A stretch of 64,000 nt of DNA, taken from contig NZ_CP077941.1 of the NCBI RefSeq assembly GCF_019722725.1, forward strand, positions 434,001 through 498,000. Reading direction: 5' to 3'. A program made the translations under genes and the position numbers. The stretch comes from Vreelandella profundi. Its GTDB lineage: Bacteria > Pseudomonadota > Gammaproteobacteria > Pseudomonadales > Halomonadaceae. Positions 52,760 through 60,954 of this stretch are shown piece by piece (the stretch's first letter is position 1; each line of letters begins with the position of its first letter). The notes below the pieces were generated by a model. The model did not search any database. It saw nothing but the letters and a program-made list of their open reading frames with translations, and was not told the origin of the DNA.

Positions 52760-54229
52760 TTATTTTGAGACGGTGGCGAAACTTTCCTCACCCGTAACAA
52801 AATTTTCTGCCGGTTCATCAACGCTAAAGGTTGTGCGGCTTAGGCGACGAACGCGCTTCATAAATAACGCAATGCAAAGCAGTGTTCCTAGCGCCGCCAC
52901 AAAGTAGCTGGTGTTCAGCGGCAGACCAAAGCCAATCGGCGCGTAGGCTAGGTAGGTGAAGGTCGCCATGGTCATAAAGGTGGCTGGAATCGATGTGATC
53001 AAATGAGGCTTACGCGACAGTACCAAGTACATGGTACCTACCCACAGGGCAATAACCGCGGTGGTTTGGTTTGCCCAGGAGAAGTAGCGCCACAGCAGCG
53101 TGAAGTCCATGTGCGTTAATGCATAGGACACAACAAACAGTGGAAGAGCCACCATAATGCGCTTAACCATCGGCTTTTGGTCGACTTTAACGTAGTCGGC
53201 GATAATCATCCGCGCGCTGCGAAAAGCGGTGTCACCAGAGGTGATCGGCAGCACAATAACGCCGAGTATAGCCAGCGTGCCGCCTACAGCGCCGAGCATG
53301 GTGGTAGAAACTTCGCTAACCACGGCAGCAGGGCCACCGGCGGCAAGTACGTCAGACAGCGTTTGGTCGCCGTAGAACAGGCTCATAGCAGCGGCGGCCC
53401 AAATCATCGCGATCACACCTTCTGTGATCATCATGCCGTAGAAGATTTTGCGTCCATTGGTTTCGTTTTGCGTGGTGCGCGAAATGATCGGTGTTTGAGT
53501 GGCATGAAAGCCGGAAAGTGCGCCACAGGAGATCGTTAAAAACAGCAGCGGGAAGATAGGGGCTGCTTCAGGGTGCATATTTTCGAAAGACAGTTCGGGA
53601 ATGGGCGCGCCGGTGACAATCAAGCCAATGCCGATACCGGCCGCACTGAACAGCAGTAGCGCACCAAAGTAAGGGTAAATACGGCCGATGATTTTATCGA
53701 TCGGCAGTAGTGTCGCGACCAAATAGTAAATAAAGATGGCGACGATAATTAACGTCATCGACAGCGAGGTCATATTCGCTAGCAGCGCAGCGGGAGAGGT
53801 GACAAAGACCGTGCCGACCAGCAGTAGTAGCAAAATGGCGAAGGCATTAACGACGTGCTTCATCGCTTTACCGAGAAATTTGCCCGCTAGTTGAGGTAAA
53901 TGAGCACCGTGGTTACGGATTGAAATCATGCCGGTTAGGTAATCGTGCACAGCGCCGGCAAAGATGCAGCCGACCACAATCCATACAAAGGCAACCGGGC
54001 CGTAAAGCGCGCCAAGAATAGGGCCAAAAATAGGTCCCACGCCGGCAATATTTAATAATTGAATAAGTGAGTTACGCGTAGTGTTCATCGGCACATAGTC
54101 GATGTCATCACGCATGGCGAATGCTGGTGTGCGTCGCTTGCGGTCGGTAACGAACACGCGCTCAACGAACTTCCCGTAGGTAAAGTAGCCCGCTATTAGC
54201 AGCAGGATCGATACAATAAAGGTGATCAT
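52760..54229 (-). CDS. cstA: CstA-family carbon starvation/pyruvate or peptide transporter
   Basis: The 489-residue protein has about 13 membrane helices. It shows NTTRNSLIQLLNIAGVGPIFGPILGALYGP (residues ~50-78), VHDYLTGMISIRNHGAHLP and GFHATQTPIISRTTQNETNGRK, which are hallmark CstA blocks. E. coli CstA (701 residues) and BtsT take up pyruvate and peptides on carbon limitation; this is the short-form member of the family, so the substrate remains uncertain. Monocistronic, with a terminator on each side. Confidence 0.9.
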   Translation of the reverse strand: MITFIVSILLLIAGYFTYGKFVERVFVTDRKRRTPAFAMRDDIDYVPMNTTRNSLIQLLNIAGVGPIFGPILGALYGPVAFVWIVVGCIFAGAVHDYLTGMISIRNHGAHLPQLAGKFLGKAMKHVVNAFAILLLLLVGTVFVTSPAALLANMTSLSMTLIIVAIFIYYLVATLLPIDKIIGRIYPYFGALLLFSAAGIGIGLIVTGAPIPELSFENMHPEAAPIFPLLFLTISCGALSGFHATQTPIISRTTQNETNGRKIFYGMMITEGVIAMIWAAAAMSLFYGDQTLSDVLAAGGPAAVVSEVSTTMLGAVGGTLAILGVIVLPITSGDTAFRSARMIIADYVKVDQKPMVKRIMVALPLFVVSYALTHMDFTLLWRYFSWANQTTAVIALWVGTMYLVLSRKPHLITSIPATFMTMATFTYLAYAPIGFGLPLNTSYFVAALGTLLCIALFMKRVRRLSRTTFSVDEPAENFVTGEESFATVSK

Positions 54230-54392
54230 CTAAGGTACCTAGAGTAGTTAGAGGGATTAGCCGGAGTCGGCAAGACGCTTACTAGCATGCTACCTGTACA
54301 CCAGCGGTTACTTTTAAACCGAGATGAATGTACAGATAAGGCCCGTAGATCACAGCTAGACTTTAGTTGTTAATTTTCGATAAACCTTCAAT

Positions 54393-54422
54393 AAAACGGG
54401 CAGCCACTGGCTGCCCGTTTTT
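54393..54422 (-). terminator. Rho-independent terminator after sodC
   Basis: AAAACGGGCAGCCA-CTGGCTGCCCGTTTTT forms a near-perfect stem flanked by A4/T5, so it works in both directions. It lies 22 bp past the sodC stop and 163 bp before the cstA start. Its arms share AAAACGGGCAGCC with the bfr terminator. Confidence 0.85.
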
Positions 54423-54444
54423 GATGCTGAAGTGAATGCTTGTC

Positions 54445-54981
54445 TTAAGACTCAACGACACCACAGGCCATGCGAGCGCCGCCACCGCCAAGATGGGGCT
54501 CATCCTTATAGGTATCGCCGCCTGCGTGGATCATGATGCTACGGCCCGGCATATCTTCCATGCTAAGGCGCGGTGCCAACACGGGAAGATTGGCTTCGCC
54601 GTCTTCATTAACCGTTAGCACCGGCAGGTCACCCAAATGGCCTTCGCCGTAGGGGCCAAGGTGGGTATCCGTTTCTTCCGGATCATAGTGGCCGCCTGCG
54701 GCTTGCGCCGCGGTCATTTCGCCGTCGTCATTCTCGGCAGGATCGCAGCTGGCGTTCTGGTGAACGTGGAAGCCGTAAACACCGGGCTCCATATCCGTGA
54801 GTGACGGGGTGAGCAATAAACCGTGCTCCGTGCTTTCCAGTGAAACGGTGCCAATCGACTCTTCAACACCATCAACGCTGACTTTATGCATTTCAACATC
54901 AAGGGTGTCGTTTGCCTGCGCCGCAGCACTGGCGAGCAGTAATGAGGCGGCAATGCCGGTAAGGGAAGCTGTAAAGCGCAT
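54445..54981 (-). CDS. sodC: Periplasmic Cu,Zn superoxide dismutase
   Basis: SodC dismutates superoxide in the periplasm. The 178 residues begin with a Sec signal (cut near AAAQA-ND). Copper/zinc ligands are in GFHVHQNASCDP, AAGGHYDPEETDTHLGPYGEGHLGDLP and SIMIHAGGDTY, and the disulfide partner Cys is in RMACGVV near the C-terminus. The bacterial-type SodC length and motifs are complete. Monocistronic, bounded by a terminator. Confidence 0.96.
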   Translation of the reverse strand: MRFTASLTGIAASLLLASAAAQANDTLDVEMHKVSVDGVEESIGTVSLESTEHGLLLTPSLTDMEPGVYGFHVHQNASCDPAENDDGEMTAAQAAGGHYDPEETDTHLGPYGEGHLGDLPVLTVNEDGEANLPVLAPRLSMEDMPGRSIMIHAGGDTYKDEPHLGGGGARMACGVVES

Positions 54982-55013
54982 AGTGATTTCTCCTTCCTAA
55001 TCCATGGAAACGC

Positions 55014-55048
55014 TGTGGCAGCGTTGCCTATTTAAGGTAGCTGCCACA
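55014..55048. promoter_or_regulatory. Inverted repeat upstream of sodC
   Basis: TGTGGCAGC (55014-55022) and its reverse complement GCTGCCACA (55040-55048) are separated by 17 bp, 33 bp upstream of the sodC ATG. It could be a transcript hairpin in the sodC leader or a dyad operator for an oxidative-stress regulator. No known consensus is matched. Confidence 0.35.
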
Positions 55049-55247
55049 ACACCACTATGCCAACGAACGATGTAAAGCGCTACTCAGGGCCGTTACCTGA
55101 TGTCTTCCAGCCGATGGCTTAGCCTGTGCTCAGCTAGCCAACCATGCCACAGAAGAGCATTTCGTCATAAACGCCATCTAAAAGGATTATCGTATCAAGC
55201 GGATGACATCTCGCAGCCAAGCCGCGACAATGGCGCCCTATTTACAA

Positions 55248-55312
55248 AAACAGTTTTTATAAACAGCTTTTATAAGCAGCTTTTATAAATAGTTTTTGTA
55301 AATAGTTTTTAG
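55248..55312. repeat. Five tandem 13-bp repeats upstream of truC
   Basis: Units at 55248-55260, 55261-55273, 55274-55286, 55287-55299 and 55300-55312 follow the consensus AAACAGCTTTTAT, with one to five changes each and no gaps. The array ends 48 bp before the truC ATG. The unit is A/T-rich and slightly longer than one DNA turn. The rest of the 379-bp gap (54982-55360) holds the sodC upstream repeat and no supported gene. Confidence 0.85.
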
Positions 55313-55360
55313 ATAACCGTTCTAGACCGTTTTTGTCGCTAGCTTTTACCGGGGAGCGTT

Positions 55361-56134
55361 ATGACGCCACTCACTATCCTCTATCAGGATGAGTATCTCG
55401 TTGCGATGCATAAGCCATCGGGGCTTTTAGTGCACCGCTCGGCGCTAGCGCGTGGCGAAACAGAATTCCTGCTCCAGCGGTTGCGCGATCAGCTTGGTAA
55501 GCGGGTATATCCCGTTCACCGGTTGGATCGGCCTACCTCTGGCGTGATCGTATTTGCGCTTTCATCAGCAGTGGCGGGGCTGCTCAGCGAGGCCTTTAGC
55601 GAGCGCCAGGTCGAGAAACGCTACCTCGCCGTAGTGCGTGGCAACGCCCCTGAAAGCGAGCGTTTAGACTATCCGCTACGGGAAGAGGACGGCACGCGGC
55701 CTAAGGCGGAAATGCCCGCAATGCCTGCGATGACCGATATTCGCCGCTTGGATAGCGTCGAACTGCCTGTTCAGGTCGACCGCTATTCGGTGGCGCGTTA
55801 CTCGCTGGTGGAAGCGCGGCCGCTGACCGGGCGTCGCCATCAAATTCGTCGCCATCTTTCTCGACGAGGCTATCCCATTATTGGCGATGCCAAACATGGC
55901 AAAAGTGTCCACAACCGTTTTTTTGCCGAGCAGCTGGGCGCGCCGCGCTTACTACTGGCCGCTACTTATTTAGCCTTCGATCATCCGATGTTAGATAAAC
56001 GCGTACAGTTAAGCTGTGCCGTGGACGACACCATGATCACGCTGTTTAATCATCTTGGCTGGGCCGGACACTTACCGTTGGATAGTGTGCGTACGCCACC
56101 TCACACACCGCTTTCAGCCCTCCAAGCGCTATGA
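55361..56134 (+). CDS. truC: tRNA pseudouridine(65) synthase TruC
   Basis: TruC isomerises U65 in the acceptor-stem region of certain tRNAs. It is an RluA-family enzyme of 257 residues (260 in E. coli). The catalytic motif is VYPVHRLDRPTSGVIVFAL (Asp in HRLDRPTSG), followed by EKRYLAVVRG and GRRHQIRRHLSRRGYPIIGD. It starts behind GGGGAG and overlaps the next gene by 4 bp (ATGA), heading a truC-tcdA-DUF1653 operon. Confidence 0.93.
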   Translation: MTPLTILYQDEYLVAMHKPSGLLVHRSALARGETEFLLQRLRDQLGKRVYPVHRLDRPTSGVIVFALSSAVAGLLSEAFSERQVEKRYLAVVRGNAPESERLDYPLREEDGTRPKAEMPAMPAMTDIRRLDSVELPVQVDRYSVARYSLVEARPLTGRRHQIRRHLSRRGYPIIGDAKHGKSVHNRFFAEQLGAPRLLLAATYLAFDHPMLDKRVQLSCAVDDTMITLFNHLGWAGHLPLDSVRTPPHTPLSALQAL

Positions 56135-56985
56135 GTGATCCCGCTATGTCCTCCGCGATTTCAGCTGCTAATCCGCCAGCCTCTGCCGACTACGACGCTC
56201 GCTTTGGCGGAATTCGTCGCCTTTACGGTCAGCGCGCTGTTGACGTGTTTCGTCATGCTCACGTGGTGGTGGTGGGTGTCGGCGGGGTGGGAAGCTGGGC
56301 CGTTGAGGCGCTGGCGCGTTCGGGGATTGGCAAGCTGACGTTGATCGACCTGGACGACGTTTGCGTCTCTAACGTTAACCGCCAGCTGCACGCGCTAGAT
56401 GGCACTATAGGCCAGCCTAAAGTGGAGGTGCTGGCAAGCCGGTGCCGCCTGATTGCTCCTGAGATCGAGATCGTTGCCGACAGCGCTTTTGTAACACCTA
56501 CCAATCTGGCCGAGCGTATCCCTGATGACGTCGACCATGTGGTAGACGCCATCGACAGCGTGATCGCCAAGGCCGCGCTCATTGCCTGGTGCAAACGCCG
56601 CAAAATTCCGATTACCGTGACCGGCGCCGCCGGCGGGCAAACCGACCCGACGCGCATCCAGGTTGCTGACCTTACTCGCACCGAGCACGACCCGCTGCTA
56701 TCTAAAGTGCGCTCACGACTGCGCCGTGACTACGGTTTCTCCCGCAACCCCAAGCGGCGCTTCTCGGTAGAGTGCGTCTACTCCGACGAACAGCTGGTGT
56801 ATCCCAGCGGCGACGGTGAAGTGTGCCTGCAAAAGCCCGGCAGTGGCGAAGCTACGCGCTTAGACTGCGCGTCAGGCTTCGGCGCCGCCACCTTTTTAAC
56901 CGGCACCTTTGGCTTTGTCGCCGCCTCAAAAGTGCTCGAACGGCTCGCTAAAAAAGCCCATGCCGCCCATAAGGAATCACCATGA
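56131..56985 (+). CDS. tcdA: tRNA threonylcarbamoyladenosine dehydratase TcdA (CsdL)
   Basis: TcdA cyclises t6A37 to ct6A in ANN-decoding tRNAs using ATP and works with the CsdA/CsdE sulfur relay. It is an E1/ThiF-like protein of 284 residues: RFGGIRRLYG, adenylation fold VVVVGVGGVGSWAVEALARSG, LIDLDDVCVSNVNRQLHAL, DAIDSVIAKAALIAWC and a C-terminal GTFGFVAASKVLERL. A second in-frame Met lies at residue 6. It is sandwiched in ATGA overlaps between truC and the DUF1653 gene, all tRNA- or nucleic-acid-linked. Confidence 0.95.
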   Translation: MSDPAMSSAISAANPPASADYDARFGGIRRLYGQRAVDVFRHAHVVVVGVGGVGSWAVEALARSGIGKLTLIDLDDVCVSNVNRQLHALDGTIGQPKVEVLASRCRLIAPEIEIVADSAFVTPTNLAERIPDDVDHVVDAIDSVIAKAALIAWCKRRKIPITVTGAAGGQTDPTRIQVADLTRTEHDPLLSKVRSRLRRDYGFSRNPKRRFSVECVYSDEQLVYPSGDGEVCLQKPGSGEATRLDCASGFGAATFLTGTFGFVAASKVLERLAKKAHAAHKESP

Positions 56986-57200
56986 CCGCTCCCGTTCCCG
57001 GCATCTACCGTCATTACAAAGGCAGCCTTTACGAAGTGCTCGGCACCGCCCAGCACAGCGAAAGTGAAGAGTGGCAGGTGGTTTACCGCGCTCTTTACGG
57101 CGACTACGGCCTGTGGGTGCGCCCGCTTGAGATGTTCACTGAAACAGTCACTAAAGAAGGCCGCACGCAGCCGCGCTTTGCGCTGGAGAAAGCGTTCTAG
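56982..57200 (+). CDS. DUF1653-family small protein
   Basis: This 72-residue protein matches DUF1653: PGIYRHYKGSLYEVLGTAQHSESEE at the N-terminus (residues ~6-30), VVYRALYGDYGLWVRPLEMF in the middle and RFALE at the end. Function is unknown; the compact fold with many aromatic residues is typical. It overlaps tcdA by 4 bp and ends the operon. Confidence 0.9.
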   Translation: MTAPVPGIYRHYKGSLYEVLGTAQHSESEEWQVVYRALYGDYGLWVRPLEMFTETVTKEGRTQPRFALEKAF

Positions 57201-57236
57201 CCAGCCGCTAATTGTTCAGTAACGCCGTCATTTGAC

Positions 57237-57268
57237 GTCGCCATCTGGTTACAGTTTGGCGGCATTTT
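57237..57268 (+). terminator. Probable terminator after the truC-tcdA-DUF1653 operon
   Basis: GTCGCCA (57237-57243) pairs with TGGCGGC (57257-57263, one G-U) around a 13-nt loop. TTTTT follows at 57265-57269 after one A. It lies 37 bp past the DUF1653 stop. The long loop makes it weaker than the others in the window. Confidence 0.5.
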
Positions 57269-57375
57269 TATGCGCGCTATTGTATATATTCCATAATTAG
57301 ATATGTTTATAACAATTATTTTCGCGCGACTGTTATGTTTCACCGCGCAGCGGTACACGCATTTAGGAGACAAGC

Positions 57376-58284
57376 ATGAAGACCTTTGCACTTTCTCAAA
57401 ACACAGGTGCAGGCACACCCGATGTGGCGGGTTTTTTTGATTCCCGTACCTTTAGCGTGCAGTACATCGTTAGCGACCCGGCCACCCGGCAGTGCGCGAT
57501 TATTGATCCGGTATTGGATTTTGATGAAAAATCTGGCGCGACAGCGACTTTCTGTGCTGACGCGTTGTTAGCCTATATAGAAGAGCAGCGACTCACGGTC
57601 GCATGGATTTTAGATACTCACCCTCACGCCGACCACTTTTCTGCCGCGCAGTATTTAAAACACAAAACCGGCGCGCCGACGGCCATTGGCCAGCACATCA
57701 CCAGCGTGCAGGCGCTGTGGAAGGACATCTATCACTGGCCTGAAATGCCTGCCGATGGCCGGCAGTGGGACACGCTGTTTGCCGAGGGCGACACGTTTCA
57801 AATTGGCGAGCTAAGCGCCAAAGTGCTGTATTCTCCTGGCCATACGCTGGCGTCGATTACCTACGTGATTGGCGACACCGCGTTTGTCCACGACACTCTG
57901 TTTCAGCCCGATTTCGGTACCGCGCGGGCTGACTTTCCTGGCGGCGATGCAAAGTCGTTGTGGGACTCTATCCAGCAAATTCTTGCACTGCACAGTAAAA
58001 CGCGCCTTTTCACCGGCCACGACTATATGCCGGGCGAGCGCGACCCTGAATGGGAAAGCAGTGTCGCGGAGCAGCGCGCGGATAACCCACACCTAGTGGG
58101 CAAAAGCGCCGACGACTACATTGCTCTACGTCATAAGCGCGATAGTGAGCTGCCAATGCCTAAGCTGATTCTGCACGCGCTGCAGGTGAATACCCTGGGT
58201 GGTCGTTTGCCGAAGCCTGAGGCCAACGGCAAGCGCTATCTCAAAATCCCTCTAGATGCCCTAGATGGCGCGAAGTGGGGCTAG
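57376..58284 (+). CDS. Metallo-beta-lactamase-fold hydrolase, persulfide-dioxygenase-like
   Basis: The 302-residue protein has the glyoxalase II-type metal motif LDTHPHADHFSAAQYLK, YSPGHTLASITYVIGD, HDTLFQPDFGTARADFPGG and the terminal FTGHDYMPG, with metal-binding His and Asp in place. The DFGTARADFPGG segment and length match the ETHE1/Blh group, which oxidises glutathione persulfide in sulfide detoxification, though glyoxalase II activity is not excluded. Start MKTFALSQN follows GGAGA. The upstream region holds an AT-rich stretch (57280-57320) that may carry its control site; no ArsR-type regulator is adjacent. Confidence 0.85.
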   Translation: MKTFALSQNTGAGTPDVAGFFDSRTFSVQYIVSDPATRQCAIIDPVLDFDEKSGATATFCADALLAYIEEQRLTVAWILDTHPHADHFSAAQYLKHKTGAPTAIGQHITSVQALWKDIYHWPEMPADGRQWDTLFAEGDTFQIGELSAKVLYSPGHTLASITYVIGDTAFVHDTLFQPDFGTARADFPGGDAKSLWDSIQQILALHSKTRLFTGHDYMPGERDPEWESSVAEQRADNPHLVGKSADDYIALRHKRDSELPMPKLILHALQVNTLGGRLPKPEANGKRYLKIPLDALDGAKWG

Positions 58285-58400
58285 CGTTAGCGCCACTGCA
58301 AGAGCACTTATTATTTTTAGGAGCGTGTCTTTCGTTGGTGAAAACGTCTTGAACCCGGTAGCGTGTTACTCCAAGACGTCACTCCACTTTAGGAAGATGC

Positions 58401-60401
58401 ATGACTTCAACTTCTCCCCAGCAAACGCTGAAAGCCGTATTTGGGTTTGACGACTTTCGAGGCGGCCAGCAGGCGGTGGTGTCACGCGTATTGGAGGGGC
58501 ACTCTACCGCGGCCATTTTCGCCACCGGTGCGGGCAAGTCGCTTTGCTATCAGCTGCCGGCGCTGCATTTGCCGCACTTAACCCTGGTGGTATCGCCGCT
58601 GCTGGCGCTCATGCAGGATCAGTTGGCGTTTCTAACGCGCCACGGCGTGGCAGCGGCCAGCATTGACTCCACTCAAGACCGCGAGACTGCGCGCGAGATA
58701 ATGGAGCGCGCTAAAAGCGGTGAGTTAAAAATTCTGATGGTCTCAGTAGAGCGGCTTAAAAATGAGCGCTTTCGGCACTTTTTGCGCCAGGTTCAGATCT
58801 CGCTGTTAGTGGTTGATGAAGCTCACTGCTTGTCTGAGTGGGGGCACAATTTCCGCCCCGACTACCTTAAGCTGCCGGACTATCAGCGCGACTTTGCCAT
58901 TCCCCAGGTGCTGCTGCTGACCGCTACCGCGACGCCCGCGGTGATTGCCGATATGCGCGAGAAGTTCGCCATCGCGCCAGACAACGTCGTTACCACCGGC
59001 TTTTATCGCCCTAATCTTGAGCTGCTGGTGGCGCCCGCCCTGCAAGACCGCGAGCAGCAGTTGATTGACTGGCTGAAGCCACAGATGCAGCCGGGCAGCG
59101 AAGCGCCGACGATTATTTACGTCACCCTTCAGCATACCGCCGAGCGCGTGGCGAAAGCGCTGGCGGCGCAGGGAATTGCTGCGCAGGCCTATCATGCAGG
59201 ACTGGATTCACAGCGTCGCGATGAGATTCAGCGCCAGTTTATGGGCGGCGAATCGCCCTGTATCGTCGCCACGATTGCTTTTGGTATGGGGATCGATAAG
59301 GGCAATATTCGCAACGTGGTGCACTTTGACTTACCCAAATCGATTGAAAACTACAGCCAAGAGATTGGCCGAGCGGGCCGCGACGGCCAGCCTTCCACCT
59401 GTCTGACCATGGCCGGACGCGATGGCCTGCGGGTGCTAGAAAACTTCGTTTACGGTGATACCCCTGAATATGCCGGTATCTACCGTTTGCTTGAAGAGAT
59501 TGTGGCGGCTGGAAACGCGCCAGATCGTCAGTGGGAAGTGCTGCTTAACACGCTGTCTCGCGATACCAATATCCGCTTGTTGCCGCTGAAAACGCTGTTG
59601 GTGCGGCTAGAAATGCACGGCATTATTGCGCCGCGCTTTGCCTTCTTAGCCGAATATCGGCTCTGCTACCACAGTGAGCCGGATGCTCTGGCTAGCCGTT
59701 TTGAAGACGAACGAGCGGCTTTTGTGCGGCTTATCATCGACAATGTTCCTGTGGCGCGGACATGGGGCACGGTCGATTTTGAACGCCTGCACAGCGCGGG
59801 GCAGGCACAGCAGATTGACGCCTCTCGCGCACGGGTCATTACGGCCCTTGAGTATTTTCAGGACAAAGGTTGGCTGACGCTGGAAGGCAAGCGGATGACC
59901 GACGTGTATGAGATTTGCCAGCCAGAAATCGCGATTGAAACATTGACCAACCAGCTTTATGAAGAATGCCTAACGAGGGAGCGCGCGGAGATTGAGCGGC
60001 TGCATTCAATGCTGGCGCTATTTGAATCGGAAAGCTGCTTAACCCGGCGGCTGGCCGAGCATTTTGGAGACAGCACCTTTGGAGACAGCACCTTTGCTGG
60101 GCAGGATCGCTGCGGGCACTGTTCGGCGTGCTACGGCAACCCTGTACGCCTGCCGGACTCACCGCCGCAGCCTGCGCTTTCGAATAACGACTTCACGCGC
60201 TACGCCGCGCCCTTCATTGAACGCCACACTGATCAGTTCGGCCAGCCGCCGAATGCACATCGGCTGGCGCACTTTCTGTGCGGATTAACAATGCCGATTT
60301 TTACACCGCTCAAAGCGCGAAGTCTTAACGGCTTCGCGGTCTTTGAGCAGCGTGGTTATCCTGATGTGCGTCAGTGGGCAGAGCAGAGGCTGGTCGGCTA
60401 G
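58401..60401 (+). CDS. recQ: RecQ-family ATP-dependent DNA helicase
   Basis: A 3'-5' helicase of recombination and fork repair, 666 residues. Helicase motifs are GAGKSLCYQLPALHLPH (motif I), VVDEAHCLSEWGHNFRPDYLKL (motif II, DEAH, and the RecQ aromatic loop; quoted in one region) and ATIAFGMGIDKGNIRNVVHFD (motif V); IENYSQEIGRAGRDGQPS is motif VI. The zinc-binding Cys cluster is at the C-terminus (RCGHCSACYG, ~residue 570). A C-terminal HRDC domain is not evident. A 15-bp tandem duplication occurs near 60063. RecQ motifs I and VI distinguish it from UvrD-type helicases. Confidence 0.92.
   Translation: MTSTSPQQTLKAVFGFDDFRGGQQAVVSRVLEGHSTAAIFATGAGKSLCYQLPALHLPHLTLVVSPLLALMQDQLAFLTRHGVAAASIDSTQDRETAREIMERAKSGELKILMVSVERLKNERFRHFLRQVQISLLVVDEAHCLSEWGHNFRPDYLKLPDYQRDFAIPQVLLLTATATPAVIADMREKFAIAPDNVVTTGFYRPNLELLVAPALQDREQQLIDWLKPQMQPGSEAPTIIYVTLQHTAERVAKALAAQGIAAQAYHAGLDSQRRDEIQRQFMGGESPCIVATIAFGMGIDKGNIRNVVHFDLPKSIENYSQEIGRAGRDGQPSTCLTMAGRDGLRVLENFVYGDTPEYAGIYRLLEEIVAAGNAPDRQWEVLLNTLSRDTNIRLLPLKTLLVRLEMHGIIAPRFAFLAEYRLCYHSEPDALASRFEDERAAFVRLIIDNVPVARTWGTVDFERLHSAGQAQQIDASRARVITALEYFQDKGWLTLEGKRMTDVYEICQPEIAIETLTNQLYEECLTRERAEIERLHSMLALFESESCLTRRLAEHFGDSTFGDSTFAGQDRCGHCSACYGNPVRLPDSPPQPALSNNDFTRYAAPFIERHTDQFGQPPNAHRLAHFLCGLTMPIFTPLKARSLNGFAVFEQRGYPDVRQWAEQRLVG
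60063..60092 (+). repeat. 15-bp tandem duplication inside recQ
   Basis: TTTGGAGACAGCACC occurs twice in a row (60063-60077, 60078-60092), encoding FGDST-FGDST just before the zinc-binding cysteines. It keeps the frame and adds five residues, so it looks like a recent slippage event in the linker. Confidence 0.9.
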
Positions 60402-60521
60402 CCACTCGATGGTGGGGCCGGATTGTTGGGCGAGCAGCTCGACAATGGCGGGGTCTGCCTCGAAGCCATTCTATCCTCCGCCATTACGTCGGGGGAGTCG
60501 CTTACTCCGAGTGTGTGCTAA

Positions 60522-60884
60522 AAGTGCGTATTGGCGGCGAGAATGAAGCTCGGTGACGTTGCAGTGCTCTTGGTGCTGGGCACGTTTATGGAGCAGATTT
60601 CCATAATGATGCTCACCGTGCCGATCTTCTTTCCATTAGCACAGGCGTTAGGATTTGATCTGGTATGGTTCGGGATTATTGTCTTGCTGGCACTGGAAAT
60701 CAGCTTCTCAACGCCGCCTTTAGGACTGCTGCTGTTTGTTATGAAAGGGGTAGCGCCTCCCGGCACGACCATGAGTGAAATTTACTCGGCCGCTATCCCT
60801 TACATCCTGTGTTCGATGCTGCTAGTGGCCTTGCTGATTGTGTTCCCCAGCCTGGCGACCTGGTTGCCCAGCATGCTGCAGTAA
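60522..60884 (+). pseudogene. Remnant of a TRAP transporter large permease (DctM C-terminus)
   Basis: The frame opens after a TAA at 60519-60521 and ends at TAA 60882-60884. It encodes only the last ~115 residues of a DctM-type permease: LGTFMEQISIMMLTVPIFFP, GFDLVWFGIIVLLALEISFSTPPLGL (in one region) and FVMKGVAPPGTTMSEIYSAAIPYI. A full DctM has about 430 residues and several more helices, and no DctP/DctQ genes are here. It is a truncated leftover, not an intact gene. It starts after recQ and ends 19 bp before a terminator. Confidence 0.75.
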
Positions 60885-60902
60885 CGGCGTTACTGTTAAT
60901 GC

Positions 60903-60932
60903 AAAAAGAGAGGCATCGGCCTCTCTTTTTTT
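60903..60932. terminator. Bidirectional terminator between the DctM remnant and the COG0523 gene
   Basis: AAAAAGAGAGGC (60903-60914) pairs with GCCTCTCTTTTT (60919-60930) around ATCG, followed by two more Ts; A5 and T7 flank the stem so it serves both directions. It lies 22 bp past the end of the leftward GTPase gene. Confidence 0.88.
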
Positions 60933-60954
60933 ATGCGTACCTCACCGCAGTGAC

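Noticed and set aside
55100..55288. Short frame across the 13-bp repeats
   Set aside because: No ribosome binding site, no family features, and it runs through the tandem repeats.
55248..55312. 13-bp repeats considered as a CRISPR array
   Set aside because: Units are contiguous without spacers, only 13 bp long and not palindromic; no cas genes are present.
57280..57320. BigR-like operator before the persulfide-dioxygenase-like gene
   Set aside because: The AT-rich stretch has only a loose dyad and no adjacent ArsR-type regulator; too weak to list as a site.
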